The notes under the pieces: model-generated | What the model was told of the DNA's origin: nothing | Databases searched by the model: none | The model's input: only the letters and a program-made list of their open reading frames with translations | Origin: Ciona intestinalis | Lineage: Eukaryota > Chordata > Ascidiacea > Phlebobranchia > Cionidae | Direction: 5' to 3' | Length of the DNA: 64,000 bases | Assembly (NCBI RefSeq): GCF_000224145.3 | Contig: NC_020173.2 | Span: forward strand, 1,293,435 to 1,357,434 | Made by a program: the position numbers and the translations under genes | Shown here: piece after piece, positions 18,677 through 26,868 of the stretch | Layout of the letters: each line of letters begins with the position of its first letter | Numbering within the stretch: position 1 is the first letter of the stretch

Positions 18677-19509
18677 CTTCAAGATTTTCAACCTTTTCGG
18701 CGCTGACGATTGCTGAAGAAAACAGAAACACGTGCAGCGTGTATGTACGCTTGTTCAAGCTTCAAAACTAGCTAAGTTAACATGTTACCATCTGCACATA
18801 TACATGAAACTGCAACAAATATAACGAAATATACACCTATTAGTAAAAAAACAAAAACAGTAAAGAATTACGCCACTTTTGCTGACGTAATTGACAAAGT
18901 TGCGACACAGCCCATATCATACTCGTTCCCTCCGAGATCACAGGGTGAGATAAAAAAATGGTGCTACGTCATACAAAAGAAAAAAAGGTTGTCTCTGTCG
19001 TCACAGTTCCCTTTTTCATTGTCTCTCCAAAACCAGTAATTAAAAATTGCAACGGATAATTGCTAAAATCGCTATTAAATTGACTGTATTATGTTTACAA
19101 GTAACTTTTTTAAATATACAAACATAGCTTAAGTGGTGTCCTGTATTGAATATAGTACTGATAACTATTTGAACAGTATAACTTTGAACGTGTAAAAAAA
19201 AGTTTTGTGCTAACATTACATGAGCACCAAGTATTTTAATGTTTTTTTTGTGGTATAAATTTTATAAATCCTAAAATTGATATTTCGAGATATCATCCGA
19301 TTTTAGATCGCGAAGCAATTACAGCGTGGTTACGCATGGCCGACTTCCCGAGTTTTTCTGACAATTAGATTAAAATTATTGCCAAGAGCAGTTGCGTAGT
19401 GGACTAGTCATATTAATAACGTACATATCACTAGCATCTACCTATGTAACGAAAGACTTCAGGATTTATTTTATGTGACCAGCTCGAACGGTTTTAGAAA
19501 ACCAAAGCC
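18677..19509. promoter_or_regulatory. Shared upstream region of divergent USP44 and CHCHD4
   Basis: 833 bp between two start codons pointing outward. It should hold both promoters. It contains AATTGACAAAGTT, TTGCTGACGTAATTG and CTACGTCATAC, which are CRE/bZIP-like half sites near 18880-18970. The open frame at 18782-19039 overlaps this region. No TATA box stands out for either gene. Confidence 0.5.
18782..19039 (+). CDS. Small open frame of unknown status, 85 codons
   Basis: ATG at 18782 and an 85-codon frame rich in Lys, Thr and Ser. I do not recognise it. It lies between the divergent USP44 and CHCHD4 starts, so it could be chance sequence in a promoter, a transcript upstream of CHCHD4, or a small gene. 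A donor-like CAGG|GTGAGA occurs near 18940. Low confidence. Confidence 0.15.
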   Translation: MLPSAHIHETATNITKYTPISKKTKTVKNYATFADVIDKVATQPISYSFPPRSQGEIKKWCYVIQKKKRLSLSSQFPFSLSLQNQ

Positions 19510-20253
19510 ATGTCGTACTGCCGAAAAGAAGGTATGTAAATAAACAACCTTTCCATTTTGTATATAGGCATTTATCAATTACATTTGTGTAGTGTCTGTC
19601 TGTCAGTTTAACACATTAAAATTTACTTCTAGGTAAAGACACCATCATATTCGCGACGGAAGATATTCTCTCGTCTCCAAGTACGACACAACTAAGACCT
19701 GACAATCCAGATGAACTGGATACAAGCAGTGCAGGCAAGACCTTTAACACATTATTCCTTTACTATGTTTACAAAATAGGTATTGGGAGTTGTGTCAAGT
19801 ATGGTACTGGAATCATACCTTTTTAAAGTCAATTTCTCTGAAGGAAATGGTTTTCACTTTTGTGACTTTTACTTATTATTCCCTCTTTTAGGAGCGATTT
19901 TACCAAATGGAGAAATAAACTGGGACTGTCCTTGTTTGGGTAATTTGCCTAACGGACCATGTGGTGAGAATTTCCGTAAAGCGTTCTCGTGCTGGGTTGA
20001 GCATAAAGACAATGAGGAATCTTTTGCTGAAAAATGCTTTGAAAACTTCACCAAATGGGAAGAATGTATTAGTGAGCATAAAGACATTTATCGGCCAACT
20101 GAGGAAAAGAAAGAAGCGAGTAATAACGATGAAAATGAGATAAACAACACGAATGAAAGTGCATCAATTGATAGTATTGATAAAAATAACGCGCACAGCA
20201 CTTCACAAACTAGAGCAATTGCAGCTGCTTCTTCTATTGACCAAAAACAATAA
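19510..20253 (+). CDS. CHCHD4: Mitochondrial intermembrane-space import and assembly protein MIA40
   Basis: Exons 19510-19531 (ATG), 19633-19734 and 19892-20253 (TAA) give 161 residues. MIA40 is the oxidoreductase that folds twin-cysteine proteins in the mitochondrial intermembrane space, re-oxidised by GFER/ALR. Diagnostic features: start [10 protein letters not shown], the redox CPC motif in NWDCPCLG, then [11 protein letters not shown] and [11 protein letters not shown], the two CX9C motifs of the CHCH fold. The acidic, Asn/Ser-rich tail is longer than the conserved core and not conserved. It lacks an N-terminal membrane anchor, as in animal MIA40. The second intron starts with GC rather than GT (CAG|GCAAG at 19734/19735); phase and conservation of the joined sequence SAGAILPNG support this. 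USP44 lies head to head with it. Confidence 0.95.
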
Positions 20254-20299
20254 ATGTTTATCCAATCATCATTATGCTGTAATTTACTTTTTAATGTCA

Positions 20300-20305
20300 A
20301 ATAAA
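20300..20305 (+). terminator. Candidate polyadenylation signal, CHCHD4
   Basis: AATAAA 47 bases after the CHCHD4 stop. A - strand ATTAAA at 20290-20295 could serve the convergent KLHDC10 gene, so the two 3' ends may overlap. Confidence 0.6.
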
Positions 20306-20462
20306 AATTGCAAATTGCGGTTGGCTGTCGTAAAAGAAATTCATGATAACAAAAAAAATGGTAAAAACAAAAACAGGAAAAGAAGTAAATGATGCATATT
20401 AACTAAAAAGGACAAAACTATAACTTAAAAAACATTAATAGCAAGGCACTCCCATTTGAATT

Positions 20463-23400
20463 TCAGGCACCAACTGCACATTCCAGTTTCTTAACAAAAT
20501 GTTCATTTATTCCCAATTCGAGAAGTTGCTTTTTTGTCATGGAAAGCAACTGTGGCATGGTCTCAATCAGCTTATTCCAACACAGTGTTTGTAAGGAAGG
20601 AACAGTAAGCCAGATACTGTAGCTTGAATTGGTTCTTATGGTTGGAGTGATACATATATTACCACCTGTGACCAACATGCAACCCTCCTGAATGCAAAAC
20701 ATAAATTTAGGGCAATTTATATTTACTAGGGCGGGGTAAGATGGGACTTAATTTAATTATCTTTTCCTTTCCAAATTGACATATACGGAATTATATAAAC
20801 GTGACCCTGCAACTTTAAATAGTGTTTTTAGTTGTTTAAAACACACTTAGTAAATATGGGAATGTGTACGCGTAACAGTATCTCATTTTACCCCTCAATA
20901 CTATACTAAGATGAGACATGTTTTAATTCTCTTTTTCTGTCCAAATTTATATATACAAAATTATATAACCGCGACCCTGCAACTTTAAATAGTGTTGTTA
21001 GTTGTTTAAAACACACTTAGTAAATATGGGATTTAGGCGTAACCGTATCCCATCTTACCTCACAGTCACAGTACTATAATTACTAAAAGACAAATATTTA
21101 AAACTTACTGGTGTAATTGCTGCAGAATGGAAAAACACCGGTTCTGGCATGTCTGCGATTTTTGTCCAAACAAGACTAGGCAGATGCAACTGCCATAGGT
21201 CACCATAAATTGTCCTACCATTATACCCTCCACAAATAAAGGCTTTATCACCAAACTGTACACAACTATGGCACCTGTAATGTACATTGTGTAATCATCA
21301 AAATGGTAGGTTCTAGGTTGTGCGAACTTACCTTCTTGGTTTAGGAACAGTAGTGTCTGAATCTGGTCTTTTTTCTGTGCGCACAGTAGTCCATGTATTA
21401 TTAGTTATTGAGTAAACATGTACATACAACAAAGGGAAGACTTGGGTTGAGGTACCACCACCTAACACATATAGTTTCCCATCATACACAGCAATTTCAT
21501 GTCGATACCTGTAAGAAAAATAATGTAATTTAATGCAAAAGGCATAGGCCTATTATTTTTTTTGAACTATATATAAAAAGTCTGTAAATTCTAACAAATC
21601 AGCAGACCCCAACCAAACAAATATTCTTTCAGTTTAAATAATAAATATCCTATATTAAATATAGGAGTATTTGAGACTGAATTCAACACAACTTACCTCT
21701 CAAATGGTAAGTCTTCTGGTGGATTGTTTGGTTTTAAACTGCTCCAAGTTAATTCATTTAAATTCAACTTATGAACGTCTGAGTTATAAATGCGACCCGC
21801 TGTGCCACCATAAACATAAAGGTCAGAATCTACAACTGCAATGGCCTAAAATATGCTAAAACTTCAGGATTCGATTTTTTACTGAAACAGCAATGCTATT
21901 GAAACCTTAATTTAAAAAAATATTCTGACGTGAAAATATTGAAGTCTAAACAAAAAATTTTCCGCCATTCAAAAGGACTTCATCAGTAAAACACTTGTAC
22001 AATAAAATTAGTAACTTGCATTCATTTATTACCAAAAAAAATAAGTTTAAAATTATATGTTCCACTTCCCTAATGGTAACAGAAACAGAATTTATTACTA
22101 ATACCTGTCCATATACTGGGTCAGGAACAGATCCATTACAATTGAGTAATCTCCACTGTCCAGTGGGCAAATGACAAACAGAGAGCTTGTTGCTACTGGT
22201 TTCACCAAATGGAAAACCAGTTCCACCAAACACCAGCATATGCTTACCATGACGGAACACTAAACATTAACAGGTTTGACGTGCCTTGAACCCATTTCCT
22301 AATGGTTACAGGCAGGCGCGCTAACCACTACGCCACGGCGCCGGACATGAAGGATAAATGAGTGAATGATATTATATAAGGTGCAGTGTTGAGTGTTGCA
22401 GCATTTGCAAGTAAAACTATGTCACACGACAAACAATTGCTACTGTGACGCATGCCATTTTCTATGGTAATGTATTTCCTAGTATGGTACATAAAGTTAG
22501 TGATGTTATTTTTCGGTGTAAATAATCATCAGCAGTAAGAAGATGGCCAATCAAGCAACAATAACCCACTCCCATTGTTTTAACAGACAGGTAAATTTTT
22601 CTTAAGATTTTAACGTAAATCAAATTCTACGTGGCTGGACTTGGCTGTACTGCAGTTACACTCACAGCATAAAGTATAGAAGTTTTTTGTGCATAAAACT
22701 GGGGTTCTCATACATACATACATATTACATATATAATGTTTTCTCTTTTGATTTTATGGGCACCCCTTATGAACAGCAGATGCCAGCAAGCAGAACATTA
22801 CGCAATCACATAATGCCTTCCTACCTGCATGAGATGCTACTTCAGCTGGCATGTTCTCATGTAATGGCAGTTGTTTCCAAACTTTTGTTGTTAAATTAAA
22901 TTTCCACAGCTCCCTATTTATAAACATAAATTTAGCGTTTAAGTAAATGCAAACATATACAGTAGGGTGGGGAAAAATGGGGCATTTTTAGCACATAATA
23001 TCCTAATCGTGTTTTAAACAATTAACAGCAGTCTATTGGAGTCGTGGAGATACGGTTTATAATTCTTTAAATGTTCTTTGTTTACTAGGAAATTGGACAA
23101 GAAAATAAAATAAAAAGTGACCCAGCTTCACCTACCCTACTAATATAGATATTTATCAATTATTAATAATTTATTACCTTTCAAAATATAATAATTAAAG
23201 ATACATAGAAGATTTCTTTTTACTTAAATGTTTATTTTACTTATAGCTGTTATTGCTTGAAAACAGTACTAACGTCACAACAAATGTTTCTATAACAAAT
23301 TTTAGAAAAGCAAATGTTACATAATGAAACTTCAAAAAGGTCCAATAATTTTTTTTTTGGGGGGGGGGAAATAAAAATAAATTAAAACAGGTATAAAGCA

Positions 23401-24046
23401 TTGGTAGACTATAAAACAGCAACATTTACTTTTTACCTGAGTAATCCATCAGATGGCTGTCCATTTATAATTCGAATATCAGGGTTATATCCACCAAACA
23501 CCCACAAATTATTGTCATCTGCCACACAGCGATGACCACTTCTTGCAACAGGTAAGGAACATGCTTGGCCTGAAGATAAAACAACATAGGTAATACCTTG
23601 CTAAAATACAGTGAAGAACATAGGCACCTAACAAACATGCCCTAAAATAGGTTATATTGTATCAGTATGATATCCTGTGCGAAAAGTCTGTGTATATATA
23701 ATAACTATTATATAAGTTATACTGTAACTATTATTTTAGTGATATTTGTTGATCCCCCATGCAAATAGCCTTTGTACTTATACTGACTACTATATTAGTG
23801 ATAATTTAGCTATTATATTGGCGATTTTTTAATTCAACATTTATTTACATTGGGATATGGCCTAAAGAACAGCCATGGTAGACACCTACATACGTCTGCC
23901 TTACCTTGATTATTTGGCTCAAGTTTATTAAATTGATTTAACAAGACCCCTTTCATATGCAATCTTTGTGCTGTTTCGAGCCAAATAAAATTATGTAATC
24001 GTATCCTTTTGCATCCAGTTATATCACATTGATCTACTGCATAAAC
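20463..24046 (-). CDS. KLHDC10: Kelch-domain protein, KLHDC10-like (5' end unresolved)
   Basis: Eight in-phase exons: 24046-23905, 23569-23437, 22913-22825, 22259-22105, 21845-21697, 21508-21332, 21274-21109 and 20687-20463 (TGA), 411 residues. Kelch repeats carry GG-Y/L signatures: ARSGHRC, LWVFGGYNP, LVFGGTGFPFGE, LYVYGGTAG, YRHEIAVYDGKLYVLGGG, RRCHSCVQFGDKAFICGGYN, VTGGN. The tail KKQLLELGINEHFVKKLE matches the C-terminal degron-reader region of KLHDC10. In vertebrates KLHDC10 is a substrate receptor of a CUL2 ubiquitin ligase. The start codon is uncertain: exon 24046 opens in phase 0 with no Met, and the first in-frame ATG inside it (CAT ATG AAA GGG) lies before the kelch repeats. The gene follows RWDD1 on the same strand, so 24047 may be a trans-splice acceptor. 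Confidence 0.88.
20727..21078. mobile_element. Tandem pair of a diverged MITE subfamily
   Basis: Two head-to-tail copies (about 20727-20905 and 20908-21078) in the last KLHDC10 intron. They share GCAACTTTAAATAGTGTT and AGTTGTTTAAAACACACTTA, with a core unlike the common family but similar ends (GGGCGGGGTAAGATGGGAC and CCCATCTTACCTCACAG). Confidence 0.75.
22283..22345 (-). mobile_element. Head of a tRNA-derived SINE
   Basis: On the - strand, TGGCGTAGTGGTTAG (A box) and GGGTTCAAGGC (B box) are correctly spaced. No tail is visible. It lies about 25 bp upstream of the 3' splice site of the KLHDC10 exon 22259-22105. Confidence 0.7.
22961..23143 (-). mobile_element. MITE-like inverted-repeat element, copy 7
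   Basis: Ends AGTAGGGTGGGGAAAAATGG and CTTCACCTACCCTACTA; core CAGTCTATTGGAGTCGTGGA. It lies in a KLHDC10 intron. Confidence 0.8.
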
Positions 24047-24339
24047 CTAAACCACATATTAGTTTGGCGAGTGTAGAAAATGCCATGTATATTGTCATAT
24101 ACACATAGCAATAGCATTTCAGCTCTTTTGCAATTATTTCCCAGTGCTGTTCAAATTTATAACATTTGAAAAAAAACTGTAATTCATTGTACTAATTGTG
24201 ATGTGATTGAAAAAAGGAACTTTTTTAAAATCAGTCAAAAACATTTTAAGTCCCAGGTATAAACCACTTGAATTTTGTAGGTCTGAAGAATAATCATCAG
24301 CACCATATTTAGTTTGGTCCCATCTCCCATTAAAAATGG

Positions 24340-25041
24340 TCAAGAATCTGAATCAATATCAAATTCATCATCAAGGTCAATATCATCTAACTCTTCAAAC
24401 AATGACTCGTCAACTTCTACCGCTTCCTCCCCGGCCAAAAGTGCTGATTCATCCTCAATGTCCCCACTTTGAAGGAAAATCTCTTTCCCGGACAATTTCT
24501 TTGTTTGTTTCTCCTGCTTTTTCTTTTGGCTTTCAATTTCTTGCATTTTCAAATCAAAGTCCGCTTTCCAAGCGAGAAATGATGCAACTGTGACTTTTGT
24601 TCCGGCACACTTCCGCTCTTGCTCTTCGATCATTTCTCTTTCCTTTCTCTCCTCCTCTTCTTGAATCTCCTGTTTAAACCTGTCATCCTCCTGGTTGAGG
24701 AACTCTTGCACTGCGGACATGATGGTAAAAACCATCACGCACCCAAGATTTTCCTCAATTTGCTCTTCTATTAAAACCTCCAGTTTTTCACCAGTGTTCT
24801 CAAAAGGAAAGTTTTCTTCCTCTAACACTTCAAACAAAGGGGCCTCATCCGGGTATTTCTTAGCATATGTAAATTTAAGAGTTACGCTTATAATTGCTTT
24901 GTCGGCATCCAAAATGGATTCTTCCGTCGATATCTTAAGTGAAAATGCAGTCGGATCTGTCGACACTATAGTAAACGAATCTGGATAAATGGATTCTAAA
25001 GCTTCAAGTTCATCTCTTTGTTCTTCTTCGTAGTTTGTCAT
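24340..25041 (-). CDS. RWDD1: RWD domain-containing protein 1
   Basis: Single-exon frame of 233 residues, ATG at 25041, TGA at 24340. The N-terminal RWD domain (about residues 5-115) is recognised from the EEEQRDELEALESIYPDSF start and the YPDEAPLF turn. It is followed by a charged coiled coil (about 116-185: QEEEERKEREMIEEQERK, FLAWKADFDLKMQEI) and an acidic tail ending DDEFDIDSDS. RWDD1/DFRP2 binds the GTPase DRG2 and stabilises it; it is cytoplasmic and translation-associated. Length equals the vertebrate protein. Lack of introns and a same-strand neighbour starting within about 300 bp downstream fit an operon. No AATAAA was seen between its stop and 24047. Confidence 0.95.
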   Translation of the reverse strand: MTNYEEEQRDELEALESIYPDSFTIVSTDPTAFSLKISTEESILDADKAIISVTLKFTYAKKYPDEAPLFEVLEEENFPFENTGEKLEVLIEEQIEENLGCVMVFTIMSAVQEFLNQEDDRFKQEIQEEEERKEREMIEEQERKCAGTKVTVASFLAWKADFDLKMQEIESQKKKQEKQTKKLSGKEIFLQSGDIEDESALLAGEEAVEVDESLFEELDDIDLDDEFDIDSDS

Positions 25042-26326
25042 GTTTACATTATCTGTTAGATGACTTGTAGATAATTATATCCAACCTTTATATAGAGGGC
25101 CAACTCAAAACAGATATATCAAAACCTGATGTAACCAATGTATAATTCTTGTGTTCTAAAATAGAACCTGCACTAAAATAGCAACGGTTTAGGTATTATA
25201 ATAAGGATGTACATTAATATATCTATACTGCGTAAGCTTGTTGGCTGCATAAGTATACCATATATGCAATGGGAACATAACGCAGCAACCGAAATACGTA
25301 AAGCAACAAGAACAAAATTTCATGGAAAATATCAGCTGTGACGTTACGTTACTCATGCGTATCGCGACTCTTATTAAGATTTCTATTGCCAACTCCAGCC
25401 AAAGTGTTTTGTTTAATGAGGCAACGGCATAAAGATATGTATATATGCATTTAATTAACTAAATATTTATCTTGGTGTTAAGTTGTACGCCACTTCGAAA
25501 CCCAATCATTAGACTTACACATTCGAATGTTTACATTTGTCACGTATAAAACTAGAAAAGCAGTTCTGAGCAAAATGTTATGCGATGTTCAACAATCAAC
25601 AGAAAATCTTAATGACCTACCAATATGAGAATGTAACGACATTCGTTATAAGCAAAATCTAAATGAGAGTGTAACTTGCTTTATCCTCACGTAACTGGAC
25701 AGCGACAGTCGTTATGACATAGGTGTTCTGTTTCATAGACCTCATTCCAGCTTACGAGTATCCCACGTGGCCATGTAGGCCTATATATATATTACTTTGT
25801 GATTATTCTTTTTGGGGGGGGGAGGAGTTATGTGTGGCTGATGATTTGTACAACCCATTCATAACCACTTGGTTTGAGCAATTGCAGTTGGGTGTGTTGC
25901 CCAAATACATATTATACCACAATGGTAGCAGCGACGAGACATTAACCCATTACCTTTGGGTTATAGGCAGGCGTGCTAATCATTTTGCCACGGCGGCCGA
26001 TGATGCGCAACATACTACTCCGTATGTACTCTGCTACGATTTACATTTAAACTATTCTAAACGCTACTATATCGCTTTTGGTAAAAACAATTCTATTTGC
26101 CGCCATCTTATAAAAATCTGCAGTCTGTATACCACTATCACCTGACTGTTTAATATTTCCTATAAACAAGACTACATGTCATATTTTTGGTGCTCGTTTT
26201 TCTATTGGCTTATGTTACGAATACAAAAGACAAAGTGACGCACGGACAGATTGGTCCGTCAAAGCTCGCGGCTTCGGAATAGGCCAACGAATAGATATCT
26301 ATAAAGATTTACACAAGAAATGTAAG
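25042..26326. other. Intergenic region upstream of RWDD1
   Basis: 1.3 kb between the RWDD1 start and the small + strand frame at 26327. Apart from the SINE at 25840-26003 nothing is recognised. CpG- and TACGT-containing stretches near 25320-25360 could belong to the RWDD1 promoter. Confidence 0.5.
25840..26003 (-). mobile_element. tRNA-derived SINE, third copy with tail
   Basis: On the - strand, head TGGCAAAATGATTAGC, then a body with TGGTTATGAATGGGTTGT, parallel to the elements at 2630 and 3240. It accounts for much of the 140-codon + strand open frame at 25723-26145. Confidence 0.65.
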
Positions 26327-26539
26327 ATGCGAAAATATTGGGAAAAGAACTTCATCGCTCGTTTGCCAAAGTTACGAATGCAGGTAACGCGAATTGAGAA
26401 TAGAAAAATCGATTTGCTAACGGTCAAAAATTGGTCAGATTCAGTAAGCACAAAAGCAAAGATTGTGTTAAAAAAGCAAATCGAACAAGAACGCACTCTG
26501 CCGAAAATAGATTGCTGGTTGCCAAAAATTCGTAAGTAA
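26327..26539 (+). CDS. Small open frame, 70 codons, possible short gene
   Basis: ATG at 26327, stop TAA at 26537-26539, and AATAAA at 26563-26568 only 24 bases downstream. The predicted peptide is very basic (MRKYWEKNFIARLPKLRMQ start, Lys/Arg-rich throughout). I do not recognise it. The compact ATG-stop-polyA layout argues for a real intronless gene; lack of recognisable similarity argues against. It is tail to tail with prickle. Confidence 0.3.
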   Translation: MRKYWEKNFIARLPKLRMQVTRIENRKIDLLTVKNWSDSVSTKAKIVLKKQIEQERTLPKIDCWLPKIRK

Positions 26540-26831
26540 TCGATTCGACATATTGATTTAAAAATAAAAGCAAAAGAATAAGTTAAACAGCCAGCTACAT
26601 TATGACGTCACACCGAAGCATTGTACATGCGTGCACGTTACACAGTGACATCACAATCACCACCAATTGTTTGACTGAAAAATTATGCTGACGTGTTCGT
26701 ATCGACGATGGGCGCGGATTCGCGTGCTTTACTGCCACCGCGTGGGAGGTACGAGGCGTCCTGGGAGCGCCAACTTTTAGTTTCGGAACTTTTTCGATCA
26801 ATTTCACTCGTTTTCGTGACGGCGTTTGTGG

Positions 26832-26868
26832 TTACATGACGATACAGTGCTTTTTCTGCTGTCTCCGC
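26832..26868 (-). CDS. PRICKLE: Prickle terminal mini-exon encoding the CaaX box
   Basis: After acceptor CAG (26871-26869) the frame reads [16 protein letters not shown] when joined to the AG ending exon 27201-26989. The basic stretch and terminal CaaX mirror the KNCIIS end of vertebrate Prickle. A Met in the last place predicts farnesylation. The longer open frames overlapping this spot are in other phases. Confidence 0.85.

Noticed and set aside
24134..24343. Open frame upstream of the KLHDC10 exons as its N terminus
   Set aside because: Its apparent first residue is a TTG codon, it overlaps the RWDD1 stop, it has no good splice donor to reach exon 24046 in phase 0, and the sequence does not resemble KLHDC10.
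25723..26145. 140-codon + strand frame
   Set aside because: It is largely read-through of a reversed SINE and contains no recognisable domain.
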